The position numbers and the translations under genes were made by a program. The notes beneath the pieces are model-generated. The model did no database searches. It saw only the letters and a program-made list of their open reading frames with translations, and was not told the origin of the DNA. From Caballeronia concitans (GTDB taxonomy: Bacteria; Pseudomonadota; Gammaproteobacteria; Burkholderiales; Burkholderiaceae), in contig NZ_FCNV02000004.1 of assembly GCF_001544615.1 (NCBI RefSeq), forward strand, positions 310,001 through 374,000: a stretch of DNA of 64,000 bases, given 5' to 3'. Positions 46,665 through 56,220 of this stretch are shown one piece after another; within the stretch, counting starts at the first letter, position 1; the number at the start of each line of letters is the position of its first letter.

Positions 46665-47795
46665 ATGCTGAATCTCGCCCTCGGCTGCCTGACATCGTTT
46701 TGTCTGACACTTTGGATCGTGAAGCACACGAGCCGTGCCGGTTCGCGGTGGCTCGACACGGATCTCACCGGAGTCCAAAAGATGCACGCGGTGCCCGTCC
46801 CGCGCGTCGGCGGCGTTGCGATCATGGGCGGAACGGGTATCACTTTCGTCGTGGGCGGCGTCTTCGACGGCAATCCGCTCGGCGATGCCTTGCTGCTCTT
46901 CGGCTGCGCCGCGATTCCGTTCGTCGCGGGATGCGTGGAAGACGTGACCAAGCGCGTGAGCCCGCGCATTCGGCTTCTCGCCGCGATGGCCGGCGCGATC
47001 TGCGCGGTCTATGGGCTGAACGCGGTGCTCGGCCGCGTCGACCTGCCTATCGTCGATCGCGGTCTCGCGCTCTTGCCGGTGGCTATCGGCCTCACGGTGC
47101 TCACGGTGTCGGGCCTGACCAACGCCATCAATCTGATCGACGGCATGAACGGCCTCGCATCGGTATCGGCCATATTGATCTTCGGTTCGATCGGCTATGT
47201 CGCGCATCAAGTCGGCGACTGGCTCATCATGAGCGTGGCGCTGACGATGATCGGCACCATTCTCGGCTTTGCGGTGTGGAACTATCCGGGCGCGGCGATC
47301 TTTCTCGGCGACGGCGGCGCGTATTTCATCGGCTTTCTCATGGCCGAGCTGCTCGTGCTGCTCATTGCGCGGCATCCGAACGTCTCCGCGTGGTATGCGG
47401 CTGTCGTCGCGATTTACCCGCTATTCGAAACGATCTTCTCGATATACCGGCGCAAGTTCGTGCGCGGGCGGCCCGTCAGCGAGCCGGACGGCGTCCATCT
47501 GCATACGCTGATCTATCGCCGCATTGCGCTGCGCGGCGCCGACTATCGCGATTTGCGTCAGCGCAGCCGCCGCAACGCGCGAACGTCGCCTTATCTGTGG
47601 GCGTTGTGCGCCGTGGGCGTCGTGCCGGCTTCGTTCTTCTGGAATCAGCCGGTCGTGCTGTTCGCAACGGACATCGTGTTCGTCGGCGCTTACGTGTGGT
47701 TCTACGCATGCATCGTCCGATTCAAGACGCCGCGCTTCCTGCTCGGCCATTCGTCGATCACGCCGCCGGCCACGTCGCAGGAAACGCGTCGCTAA
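46665..47795 (+). CDS. WecA/MraY-family polyprenyl-phosphate sugar-1-phosphate transferase
   Basis: This 376-residue membrane enzyme should start repeat-unit assembly by moving a HexNAc-1-phosphate from UDP to undecaprenyl phosphate. It has about ten TM helices. Cytoplasmic-loop motifs are VQKMHAVPVPRVGG near residue 37, DDVTK-like EDVTKR, NAINLIDGMNGLA near 155 and FLGDGGAYFIGF near 215. A His-containing loop (HLHTLIYRR) completes the active-site set. UDP-GlcNAc or UDP-GalNAc is the likely donor. Confidence 0.9.
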   Translation: MLNLALGCLTSFCLTLWIVKHTSRAGSRWLDTDLTGVQKMHAVPVPRVGGVAIMGGTGITFVVGGVFDGNPLGDALLLFGCAAIPFVAGCVEDVTKRVSPRIRLLAAMAGAICAVYGLNAVLGRVDLPIVDRGLALLPVAIGLTVLTVSGLTNAINLIDGMNGLASVSAILIFGSIGYVAHQVGDWLIMSVALTMIGTILGFAVWNYPGAAIFLGDGGAYFIGFLMAELLVLLIARHPNVSAWYAAVVAIYPLFETIFSIYRRKFVRGRPVSEPDGVHLHTLIYRRIALRGADYRDLRQRSRRNARTSPYLWALCAVGVVPASFFWNQPVVLFATDIVFVGAYVWFYACIVRFKTPRFLLGHSSITPPATSQETRR

Positions 47796-47813
47796 AGCCG
47801 AAGAAGCGGCGCT

Positions 47814-48833
47814 TCAGAGCGTCGCTTCGATCGCGCTTGGCGCACGATCATTCGCGTGATGACGTACGCCGATCGCGCACAGCTCTTCCATGTTCAACGA
47901 GACGAAGCCGTATCGCTCGCGAAGAAAGACGTAATGCGCCGCGATGCGCTCGACGAACGCGATATTCTGCGCGGTATCGCGCCCGAAATTATGCGGATGC
48001 CACCACAGGTGATAAAGCCGCTTGTGAATGGCGGCATGCGTCATGGCGTCCTTGATTCGCTTGAGGCGCAAATCGTCGAGCATCGCAGCGCGGCGCCTGA
48101 ACGGCCTTAAAAAACTGCTCGCCGGAAAATTGAACGGCATCGCGCGATAGCAGTCTTCGAGCGCATGCGTGTTGTGGCCCGATACGCTCACGTAAGCATC
48201 GAGCAGGCGGCTCGCGCGCTTGAAGCGGCTCTGGCCCGCTTTGTCGGATGCCGCATAAGCCTGTCCGTGCTGCGTGCCGCGATAACAAAGAATGCCGAAG
48301 CGGCTGAGCACGGCGAGATAAGCGTCGTTGCATTGGTTGCGCGGAAACACGATGCTTTTGATCTCGATGCCCGCGCGCCGGGCCACTTCCACGGCGCATT
48401 CCAGGTCTGCTTCGAACTCGCGCACGCCCTGCCCCTCTTCGAGACAGTAATAGTGCGAATACGTGTGCGTGCCGACGGCCTGCCCCGGCGCTTCCTGAAT
48501 CAGCGCGATTAACTCCGGCGCGAAGTGATAAAGCGGATCGAGGCTTTGCGCGGCATCGATATAGTCATACGGCGATATGCCCGGCCGCTTATAGTGCGGA
48601 CGCACGCGCGGCAGGCTGGCTTTCAGTTCGGCGATATCGTGATGAAACATGAAGCCCACGGTCGCCCAGGTCGCGTGAATGCCGCTTTTGCGAAAGACGT
48701 CCAGCATCTGCGGAATGGCGCGCCGCCCGCCGCGCAGATTCTCGCCATAGCTTTCGATGGTCCGCGTCTCCCGCACGCCCCAGAGCAGTTCGAAGTCCAG
48801 CGAGACGGTGAATACGCCGTGGTCGAATGTCAT
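47814..48833 (-). CDS. Polysaccharide deacetylase (NodB-like)
   Basis: This 339-residue protein has the CE4/NodB pattern. The catalytic-base Asp is in FTVSLDFELLWG near residue 12, metal-binding His residues are in GTHTYSHYYC near 130, and MLDVFRKSGIHATWATVGFM lies near 45. There is no signal peptide, so a cytoplasmic substrate (a sugar nucleotide or lipid-linked sugar) is possible. I chose the ATG at 48831-48833; an in-frame start at 48890 would add 19 residues. It is convergent with the WecA-like gene and closes the polysaccharide locus. Confidence 0.82.
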   Translation of the reverse strand: MTFDHGVFTVSLDFELLWGVRETRTIESYGENLRGGRRAIPQMLDVFRKSGIHATWATVGFMFHHDIAELKASLPRVRPHYKRPGISPYDYIDAAQSLDPLYHFAPELIALIQEAPGQAVGTHTYSHYYCLEEGQGVREFEADLECAVEVARRAGIEIKSIVFPRNQCNDAYLAVLSRFGILCYRGTQHGQAYAASDKAGQSRFKRASRLLDAYVSVSGHNTHALEDCYRAMPFNFPASSFLRPFRRRAAMLDDLRLKRIKDAMTHAAIHKRLYHLWWHPHNFGRDTAQNIAFVERIAAHYVFLRERYGFVSLNMEELCAIGVRHHANDRAPSAIEATL

Positions 48834-49018
48834 GTGTCGGCCTGATCGATGGAAATGCGGACGGTGCCTGTTCCGAACGGCATCGGTCATGTTCGCTCAT
48901 TTTCGTGCACGCGATGGTGGGCTACCGCACCGTATGCCGCGTATCGGCATGAGCGCGCTGTGCACGGCCGCGCGATGCGGATACAGTGGCGCTACCGCGC
49001 ATGTCACGCCTATCGACG

Positions 49019-49672
49019 ATGAACGAAACCTTCAACAGCTTCACCGATTCCGAACGCAACGCCGTCTATCGCGCCATCGCGCAACGCCGCGACATGCGGC
49101 ACTTCGCAAGCGATCCCGTCGCGCCGGACGTCATGCAGCGGCTCATCGACGCCGCGCTGCACGCGCCGAGCGTCGGCTTCATGCAGCCGTGGCGCATCGT
49201 GCGGATCACATGCAAGGACGTTCGTGCGCAACTTCATGCGGCGGTGGAACGCGAACGGATGCTCACCGCAGATGCGCTCGGCGAGCGCCGCGACGCGTTC
49301 ATGAAGCTGAAGGTGGAAGGCATGCGCGAATGCGCGGAAGTGCTCGTGATGGCGCTGATGGATGGCCGCGAACATCACGTCTTCGGGCGCCGCACGTTGC
49401 CGGAGATGGACCTCGCGTCCGTCGCCTGCGCCATTCAGAACATGTGGCTCGCGGCGCGCGCGGAAGGCATCGGCATGGGATGGGTGTCGCTCTTCGATCC
49501 GCGCGAGATCGCCGAGCTGCTTGCCATGCCGCCGGGCGCGCGGCCGGTCGCGATTCTGTGCATCGGGCACGTCGAACGTTTCTATGACGCGCCGATGCTC
49601 GAAACGGAAGGCTGGGCGAAGCGCCGGCCGCCGGAGGAATGCGTCTTTGAAAACCGGTGGCCGACGAAGTGA
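49019..49672 (+). CDS. bluB: 5,6-dimethylbenzimidazole synthase (flavin destructase)
   Basis: This 217-residue nitroreductase-fold enzyme converts FMNH2 and O2 to 5,6-dimethylbenzimidazole, the lower ligand of cobalamin. BluB-type features are YRAIAQRRDMRHFASDPV near residue 15, the conserved loop LHAPSVGFMQPWRIVRI near 45 and GIGMGWVSLFDP near 155. Starts at 48986 (GTG), 49001 (ATG) and 49019 (ATG) are in frame; I prefer 49019 by family length. No other cobalamin gene is adjacent. Confidence 0.87.
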   Translation: MNETFNSFTDSERNAVYRAIAQRRDMRHFASDPVAPDVMQRLIDAALHAPSVGFMQPWRIVRITCKDVRAQLHAAVERERMLTADALGERRDAFMKLKVEGMRECAEVLVMALMDGREHHVFGRRTLPEMDLASVACAIQNMWLAARAEGIGMGWVSLFDPREIAELLAMPPGARPVAILCIGHVERFYDAPMLETEGWAKRRPPEECVFENRWPTK

Positions 49673-49675
49673 GCG

Positions 49676-50890
49676 TCAGCAGGCCGTGGGCTTGAGGCGC
49701 TCCACTTCGAGACCGAACAGCGGACGCAGCCGCGTGCCCAACACGTTGCCGAAGAACGCGGCGACGAGCCACAGCCAGCCGTGCAGACTGCCCGACACGA
49801 TGCCGCTGAAATACGCGCCGATGTTGCATCCGTACGCGAGCCGCGCGCCATAGCCGAGCAGCAGACCGCCGACGATCGCCGCGACGAGCGAGCGCATCGG
49901 CACGCGCCATACCGGCGCATAGCGGCCCGCGAGCGCGGCGGCGAGCATCGCGCCGAGCACGATGCCGATGTCCATCACGGAAGTGACGTCGTGCGAGATC
50001 GGCGCGGCGAGCGTGGCCGCGTTCGGCTTGCTCATCCAGTACGGCCAGCTTGCCACATCGACGCCCATCGCCGATGCCGCCTTCGCGCCCCACAACGCAA
50101 ACGCGGAAGTCACGCCCCACGGCCGCCCGGACAACGCGAGCGTCGCGAAGTTGAGCACGGCGAGCGCGAGCGCGCCGGCCAGCAGCGGCCACGGCCCATG
50201 CAGCCACGGCGACGTATGCGCGGGCTGCACATGCGCCGCGACGAGCTTGCCGTGCCGGCGCTTTTCGACGACCACGGTCAACGCCGCGATCAGCGCGAAG
50301 ACAATCCAGTTGAGCGCGAGCGCGGGCGCGAGTCCCATCGACTTGACGAGCGAGACGGGTTTCAGCGAAGGCAACGCGGTCCAGAACGGCATGTGCGCGG
50401 TCGCGATCACCGAGCCGAGAATGAACGCGGCGAGCGTCACGATCATGCGCGTGCTGCCGCCGCCGACCGTGTACAGCGTGCCGGACGCGCATCCGCCGCC
50501 GAGTTGCATGCCGATGCCGAACATGAACGCGCCGACGATTACGGACGTCCCCGCCGGCGACACGAGCCCGGTCACCGGCGTGCCGAACAGCGAGCCTGCC
50601 GCGAGCGCGGGGAAGAACAGCGCGACGCCCACCGCGAGCATCAGCATTTGCGCGCGCAGGCCCGCGCCGCGGCCATCGGCGATGAACACGCGCCACGCGG
50701 ACGTGAAGCCGAACGCCGCGTGATAGAGCGCGACGCCGAGCAGCGCGCCGACGACATAGAGCGCCGCCTGACGCACGCTCGCGGTTTGCGCGAGATACAG
50801 CGCGCCCGCGACGATCAGGAGCGCGGCAACACCGAGCGGCTTCGGGTTGATGTCGCTGCGGCGAGGAAGAGAGGTCGTGAAATCGGACAT
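49676..50890 (-). CDS. YeeE/YedE-family sulfur transporter
   Basis: This 404-residue inner-membrane protein is a fused YeeE/YedE (TsuA-like) transporter of thiosulfate or related sulfur compounds. About nine to ten helices are visible. The functional cysteines sit in the repeated motifs GGGCASGTLYTVGGGS near residue 153 and YGCNIGAYFSG near 360, as in TsuA. No TsuB/TusA-like partner lies next to it in the window. Confidence 0.87.
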   Translation of the reverse strand: MSDFTTSLPRRSDINPKPLGVAALLIVAGALYLAQTASVRQAALYVVGALLGVALYHAAFGFTSAWRVFIADGRGAGLRAQMLMLAVGVALFFPALAAGSLFGTPVTGLVSPAGTSVIVGAFMFGIGMQLGGGCASGTLYTVGGGSTRMIVTLAAFILGSVIATAHMPFWTALPSLKPVSLVKSMGLAPALALNWIVFALIAALTVVVEKRRHGKLVAAHVQPAHTSPWLHGPWPLLAGALALAVLNFATLALSGRPWGVTSAFALWGAKAASAMGVDVASWPYWMSKPNAATLAAPISHDVTSVMDIGIVLGAMLAAALAGRYAPVWRVPMRSLVAAIVGGLLLGYGARLAYGCNIGAYFSGIVSGSLHGWLWLVAAFFGNVLGTRLRPLFGLEVERLKPTAC

Positions 50891-51001
50891 GGCGTTTCTG
50901 CTTTAGGGGGTTGGGTTAACCCCGATATTGTCCGATTTTTGAGAGAGGATTGCTTGCGGACGCGCGGGGCACCGGTTTTGGCAGCATTGACCGTTCCGCG
51001 C

Positions 51002-52102
51002 TTACCGCTTGCCCGCTCCGATCGCCTTCGCGTAGCCCGTCAACTCCAGATATCCCCGGCCTTTCTGGCCGGCGCTTTGCGCATCGCCCGTCACCGTGAC
51101 CGCGCCTTCCCAATACAGCGCGCCGGTCGATTCGCGCGAGTCCAGTTCCTGATCGTCGATGAGCGGCGCCAGTCGCCAGCGCATGCCGCCGACGCGTACC
51201 GTCATCGCGACCGGATACGCCGTGTTCGTGCGCGGCGAGCGCCACTCGCGCTCCGGCGTGAATTCGACATCGCCCGGGCCGAATTGCGTCGTGCGGCCGT
51301 CGCGCGAACGCAGCGCGGCGTGCGCCCAGACCGCGCGGCCATCGCGGGAGCGGACCTTGAACGCCATCAGCGCGGAGCCGTCGTCCAGATTCGCGCCGAG
51401 CCAGTCCCAGCCCGCCGCATCCGCCGAGAGCAACGTGCTCGACCACTCGTGATCGAGCCACGCGCTGCCGGCCACATCGACCGTTTCGCCTTTGCCCGAC
51501 GCCGACGGCCGCGTCACCTTCCCGCTCACCTGCAATTGCGGCTCGCTGTAGTAATAGCTCGCCTGCTGCGGCTGCGGACCCTTGCGCGAATAGCCGCGCT
51601 CGCCCTGGATCATCGGCGGCTGCGTCGGCGCGAAGACGAGATGGAGCGCGAAACCGGCGGCATCGGCATCGACGGCGTAGCGGCCATCGGCTTCGCGGAC
51701 CATGCGCCAGGCATCGAGCTTCACGTCGGTATTGCCGCTGTTCGCGTAGGCCAGCCCGAAGCCCTGCCGCGCGATGTTCTGATCGTGCACGAGCCGGCCA
51801 TACGCGGGATCCGACAATGCCGCGTGCGCGACGATCAGTTGCGACGGATCGAACGCGCCCGCGCCGTCGCCCTTGCCGGTATTCGAGCGAAAGAACGTGA
51901 TCTGGAAACCGAGCGGCTTCTTGTCCGGCGTCTCCAGCCAGCCGGTCGCGTACCACCATTCCGTGCGATACGCCGGATGCGCGCCGCTGTCCTGCGGCCA
52001 GTCGATCGCGCGTCCCGGCACGACCGCCGCGAACTGCGGCTCGGCGGCGAATGCCGTCGGCATCGAAAGAAGCGACATCAGCATGATGAGCAACGCGCGC
52101 AT
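51002..52102 (-). CDS. AttH-like lipocalin-family exported protein
   Basis: This 366-residue protein has a signal peptide (RALLIMLMSLLSMPTAFAAE). The AttH/carotenoid 1,2-hydratase-like domain shows DWPQDSGAHPAYRTEWWYAT near residue 35, GFQITFFRSN near 65 and SAWLDHEWSS near 215. AttH proteins accompany ABC transporters of the LolD/FtsX type and are thought to act in the periplasm on lipids or lipoproteins, but their chemistry is unclear. The ATG overlaps the stop of the permease gene (TGATG), so the three genes are one operon. Confidence 0.86.
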   Translation of the reverse strand: MRALLIMLMSLLSMPTAFAAEPQFAAVVPGRAIDWPQDSGAHPAYRTEWWYATGWLETPDKKPLGFQITFFRSNTGKGDGAGAFDPSQLIVAHAALSDPAYGRLVHDQNIARQGFGLAYANSGNTDVKLDAWRMVREADGRYAVDADAAGFALHLVFAPTQPPMIQGERGYSRKGPQPQQASYYYSEPQLQVSGKVTRPSASGKGETVDVAGSAWLDHEWSSTLLSADAAGWDWLGANLDDGSALMAFKVRSRDGRAVWAHAALRSRDGRTTQFGPGDVEFTPEREWRSPRTNTAYPVAMTVRVGGMRWRLAPLIDDQELDSRESTGALYWEGAVTVTGDAQSAGQKGRGYLELTGYAKAIGAGKR

Positions 52103-54663
52103 CACCAGTCCTCCCGCACGGCGCGCACCGCATCGACGGAGACGGCGCGCCGCCCCGCCAGCACCGCCGTCGTACACGACGACACGAGCATCACGCAGCC
52201 GATGACGAGCAGCAGGGTCCACGGAATGTGCAGCGACATCGTCCAGTGGAACGATTGCGGATTCACGATGAAAACGAGGATCAGGCTGATCGCGAAGCCG
52301 AGCACGCAACCCATCGCGATGCCGAGCATCGTCAGGAGTCCGCCTTCGGATGCGAGCAGCGCGAGAATCTGCTTCTTCGTGACGCCGACATGCCGCAGCA
52401 TGCCGAACTCCCGCGAGCGCGCGAGCGTCTGCACCGAGAACGTCGCGGCCACGCCGAAGAGACCGATGACGATCGCCACCGCTTCCAGCAGATAAGTGAC
52501 CGCGAAGCTGCGATCGAAGATGGTCAGCGTGCGCGCGCGGATATCGCCCGGCTGCGAGAACTCGAGCGCATCGCCGAAAGGCAGCTTCTTCAACGCCGCG
52601 ATGACTTGTCCCGCCGATACGCCCGCGCGCAACGTGATGGCGGCATCGGTCGCGCCCATGTCGCCCGTCAGCCGCCGATAGTCGGAAAGCCGAATCTGCA
52701 GCGCGCCCGTCTGCCGCACGTAATCGCGCCAGATGCCCGCGACGACGAAGTGCTCGCCCGCGCCGCCGATCGGCAGCGTGAGCCGTTGCCCCGTGCGATA
52801 GCCGTAGAGATCGGCCATCGCCTCGGACGCCCACACGGGCGTTTCGTCCGCGCTCCACGCTTCGGGCGGCAGCGTCGCGCCGGTCATCTGGAGCATCGCG
52901 CCCGGGTCCGCGCCGTCGATCTCGCGGGCGATCAGCGCGACGGGCGGCTTCGATGCATCGAGCGTCACCTGCGATGCGCGCGAGAACGCCGCGTGCGCGA
53001 CGCCCTTCGTCGCCACGATCCGCGCCTGCTGGTCCGGCGTGAGGCCGCCCGTGTCGCCGCTCGCGGCCACGCGCGCGTAGACATCGGCGGAAAGGAGATG
53101 CTCGAGCCAGTTCTCGACCGACAGGCGAAAGCTCGCCACCATGATCGCCATCGCGACGATCAGCGTGAAGCTCGACAGCACGCCGCCCATTGCAATGGAC
53201 GCCTGCCCCGGCGCGTTCGCGAGCCGCGCGAGCGCGAGCGTGGCGACGGCGCTTCGGCCGCGCTCGCGGCGCAGCCACGCGTAGCTCGCGCTCGCCGCGC
53301 CGAACATGATGGCCGTGAGACGCGGCATCAGCGCGATCCCGCCGATCAGCAACAGCGCGACGGACGCGTAACCGGCGAAGGGCGCATCGTCGATGGGCGG
53401 CGACTGCGTGAGCGCCGCGCCGACGGCGAGACAAAGAAGCGCGGGCCACGGCGTCGACAGCGGCGAGAGCGCGGCTTCCTCGCTGCCCGCCTTCAACGCG
53501 GGCGCGGGCCGCGCGCGCGCCGCTTCGAACGCGGGGACGAGCGTGCCCGCGAGCGCCACGCCGATGCCGAGCGCGAGGAAGACCGCCGTCGATATCGGCT
53601 CGAATCGCACGCGCGGCTGGACGCCGGGGAAGTATCCGCCGCCGAGATCGCTGCCGAAAAAGCGCAACGCGATGGCCGCGACCGCGAAGCCCAGCGCGAT
53701 GCCGAGCACCGCGCCCGCCACGCCGAGCAGCGCGCCTTCGAACAGGATCTGGCGCACGAGATGCCCGCGCGTCATGCCGAGCACGCGCAGCATCGCGAAT
53801 TGCGCGCGGCGGCGCACGACGCCCGCAGCCTGCGTCGAAAAGACGAGAAACGCGCCCGTGAACAGCGCGACGAGCGCCAGCACGTTCATGTTGATGCGAT
53901 ACGCGCGCGAGAGCCGGTCCGTGCGGCTTTCGATGTCGCGCGTCTCGGCCACGACGATGCGCGCGCCGAGTTCGTCCTGCAGCGCGAGCCGGAACGCTTC
54001 GCGATCGACGCCGCGTGCGAGTTGCAAGTCGATGCGCGTCAGTCTGCCCTGCATGCCGAAGCGCGACTGCACTGCCGCAATGTCCATCACGCCGATGCGC
54101 TGCCCCGGCAACGCCCGCACGACGCCGCCCGCCACGCGCAGCGGCACCGGCGACGTGCCGTTCTGCAATTCGACCTTCAGCCCGACGCCCGTATGCAGCC
54201 ATTGCTGCGCGGCGGGCGAGAGAAAGATCGCATCGTCGGACAACACGTCGAGCGGCGCTTGCGGCGACGGCACGCCGGTCAGATCGGGCGCAATGCGCTT
54301 CGCGCGAAACACGTCGATGCCGAGCACCTTGAGCGGCGCGGTCTGCTTCGGCACGGCGACGTCCACTTCGAGCACGGGACTCGCCACCGCGACGCCCGCG
54401 CGCATCGCGAGCATCGGATAAAGACGCTCGTCGATGAACGGCTGCACGCCGCGCACCTGAAGATCGGCCTGGCCGGAGAGACTGCGCGCGGCGGCGGAGA
54501 ATTCGTTGAACGCGGCGCTGTTGATGAGCTGCACCGCATAGCCCAAGCCCACGCCGAGCGCGATCGTCACGATGGCGACGAGCGCGCGTCCGCGATGACT
54601 GCGCCATTGCGCGCCGAGCAGCCAGCGCGACAGCATCCGGTGAGCGGCGACGCGCGCCGTCAT
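52102..54663 (-). CDS. ABC transporter permease with two FtsX-like domains
   Basis: This 853-residue inner-membrane protein has an N-terminal TM (VAIVTIALGVGLGYAVQLIN), a periplasmic domain, an FtsX/MacB-like bundle near 270-400 (QFAMLRVLGMTRGHLVRQIL) and a second bundle at the C-terminus (EFGMLRHVGVTKKQILALLA). This duplicated layout is typical of LolCE-type exporters. It is coupled on both sides by overlapping stop/start codons, to the ATPase (ATGA) and to AttH (TGATG). Confidence 0.9.
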   Translation of the reverse strand: MTARVAAHRMLSRWLLGAQWRSHRGRALVAIVTIALGVGLGYAVQLINSAAFNEFSAAARSLSGQADLQVRGVQPFIDERLYPMLAMRAGVAVASPVLEVDVAVPKQTAPLKVLGIDVFRAKRIAPDLTGVPSPQAPLDVLSDDAIFLSPAAQQWLHTGVGLKVELQNGTSPVPLRVAGGVVRALPGQRIGVMDIAAVQSRFGMQGRLTRIDLQLARGVDREAFRLALQDELGARIVVAETRDIESRTDRLSRAYRINMNVLALVALFTGAFLVFSTQAAGVVRRRAQFAMLRVLGMTRGHLVRQILFEGALLGVAGAVLGIALGFAVAAIALRFFGSDLGGGYFPGVQPRVRFEPISTAVFLALGIGVALAGTLVPAFEAARARPAPALKAGSEEAALSPLSTPWPALLCLAVGAALTQSPPIDDAPFAGYASVALLLIGGIALMPRLTAIMFGAASASYAWLRRERGRSAVATLALARLANAPGQASIAMGGVLSSFTLIVAMAIMVASFRLSVENWLEHLLSADVYARVAASGDTGGLTPDQQARIVATKGVAHAAFSRASQVTLDASKPPVALIAREIDGADPGAMLQMTGATLPPEAWSADETPVWASEAMADLYGYRTGQRLTLPIGGAGEHFVVAGIWRDYVRQTGALQIRLSDYRRLTGDMGATDAAITLRAGVSAGQVIAALKKLPFGDALEFSQPGDIRARTLTIFDRSFAVTYLLEAVAIVIGLFGVAATFSVQTLARSREFGMLRHVGVTKKQILALLASEGGLLTMLGIAMGCVLGFAISLILVFIVNPQSFHWTMSLHIPWTLLLVIGCVMLVSSCTTAVLAGRRAVSVDAVRAVREDW

Positions 54664-55355
54664 CGTGCGCGCGCTTCGTTGAACGCGGCAAGCGATGCCG
54701 CTTCGTGCAGCGTGCCGTCCGCGAGAACCAGCACGCGGTCCGCGAACGCGGCTGCCGCTTCCGAATGCGTGACCATGATCGCGGCCGCGCCGGTCGCCTT
54801 CGTTTCGGCGCGCAGGAGCCCCAGGATTTCGTGCGCGGTTTGGGGATCGAGATTGCCGGTGGGTTCGTCGGCGAGGATGAGGCGCGGCCGATGCACCAGC
54901 GCCCGCGCGATCGCCACGCGCTGCAGTTCGCCGCCCGAAAGCTGACGCGGCAGATCGTCCTGACGATTGAAGAGGCCCACTGCGGCGAGCATGCCGTGCG
55001 CGGGCGTGATCGGCAGGCCATTAAGCAGAAGCGGCACGGCGACGTTCTGCACGAGCGTCAGATGCGGCAATACGTGAAACGCCTGGAACACGAAGCCGAG
55101 CTTCTCCCGACGCGTCCTGGTGGCGGCTTCGTCGCTCAACCTGGAGATGGACACGCCGTCGATCAGGATTTCGCCGCCGTCGGGGGCGTCGAGGCCGGCG
55201 ATGAGATTGAGGAGCGTGGACTTGCCGACGCCCGAATCGCCCATGATCGCAATGAACTCGCTCGATCCGAGCGTGAAGTCCAGGCCCGCGAGGATGGTTC
55301 TGCCAGGACCAAAGCTCTTATGAAGGCGGCGGCATTCCAGGGCGGGGCGGGTCAT
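54660..55355 (-). CDS. LolD-like ABC transporter ATPase
   Basis: This 231-residue ATPase has Walker A GDSGVGKST near residue 40, the LSGGELQRVAIARAL signature near 140, Walker B LILADEPTGNLD and the H-loop His in VTHSE. It matches the LolD/MacB type that drives extrusion by FtsX-fold permeases. First gene of the operon with the FtsX permease and AttH. Confidence 0.92.
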   Translation of the reverse strand: MTRPALECRRLHKSFGPGRTILAGLDFTLGSSEFIAIMGDSGVGKSTLLNLIAGLDAPDGGEILIDGVSISRLSDEAATRTRREKLGFVFQAFHVLPHLTLVQNVAVPLLLNGLPITPAHGMLAAVGLFNRQDDLPRQLSGGELQRVAIARALVHRPRLILADEPTGNLDPQTAHEILGLLRAETKATGAAAIMVTHSEAAAAFADRVLVLADGTLHEAASLAAFNEARAR

Positions 55356-55520
55356 AGGCAGGCGCGTTCCGGTGTCCTCAGGGTGATGCCTATTATGCCT
55401 AGGTGTTTTGTCTATTGTTTCGTCTGTTGTTTCCTCGGACGTAGCGAGTCTCGTCCCTTCGCGGGAAGCGAACGGTCGTGTGCTTCGTAATGTTTTATTC
55501 AGGATTCCGTTCTTTGCTCA

Positions 55521-56054
55521 TCAACTCCAATCGTCCATATCGTGCTTGATGCTATGGCGATTCGCGATCAACGTCTCCACGCTCGGCTCGTTGTTCATCG
55601 CGCGCTGGATGGCGAGCTTCGTGGCTTCGTAGTTCGTGCGATACATGTCCTTCTTGTCGAGATTCGCATCCGTTACGCAGCGCGGGTCGATCCAAACGAG
55701 GCTGATGATGCACAGTTCGTTCGCCTGATCCTTCGGCAGAATGCCTTCGATAAGACAATCGACGATCGCATCCGCAGTCGCGGACTGCACCACTCCGCCG
55801 AAGAGGTCGATGGTCGCCATGTCCTTCAGCGTGACCTTCGGGACGATCATCGTCGCGGGCCGGACCATCTGATTGCACGCGCGGATGGCGAACATCGCGG
55901 TATGGCCTTTCGACTGCGCCATCATGTTCGCGAACGCATGGCCGACGGGCCCGTCGACGCGGCCGATCAGGATTTCAGGCATGGCGTCGGTGGCCTGGCC
56001 GGGCGCGGCGAAGACGGTGGCTTCGCCGGCGCGGAAGGTGAGGTCTTGGGACAT
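55521..56054 (-). CDS. Formaldehyde-activating enzyme (Fae) homolog lacking the expected catalytic His
   Basis: This 177-residue protein follows the Fae fold. LIGRVDGPVGHAFANMMAQS, KVTLKDMATIDLFGGVVQSA, EGILPKDQANELCII and YEATKLAIQRAMNNEP are all in the positions of true Fae. True Fae has a catalytic His in the stretch just before the IIG-RG segment (HIDLIIG); here the sequence is AMPEILIG, with no His. It may therefore bind a pterin or aldehyde without the classical condensation, or act in regulation. No tetrahydromethanopterin genes are next to it. GAGGAG lies 8 bases before the ATG. Confidence 0.85.
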   Translation of the reverse strand: MSQDLTFRAGEATVFAAPGQATDAMPEILIGRVDGPVGHAFANMMAQSKGHTAMFAIRACNQMVRPATMIVPKVTLKDMATIDLFGGVVQSATADAIVDCLIEGILPKDQANELCIISLVWIDPRCVTDANLDKKDMYRTNYEATKLAIQRAMNNEPSVETLIANRHSIKHDMDDWS

Positions 56055-56220
56055 GGGTGTGGCTCCTCGGGTTCGGTCAGATCAAACCGGGAAGCCAAGG
56101 CAAGGACGATGCCATGCGCAAACGAGCGCGCAACGAACGTGAAAGGCGCGATGCTGAGCCGCGCGCGTGACACTTTGTTCTGCACAGTGCGTCGTCAGCG
56201 AGAGATCGATAACGCAGTGT

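Noticed and set aside
50907-50923. GGGGTT/AACCCC hairpin upstream of the YeeE/YedE gene as terminator
   Set aside because: No T-tract follows on the strand that would need termination; could be an operator but evidence is too thin.
52228-54945. 905-codon open frame antisense to the FtsX permease
   Set aside because: Arg/Asp/Glu-rich with no domain; shadow of the high-GC permease gene.
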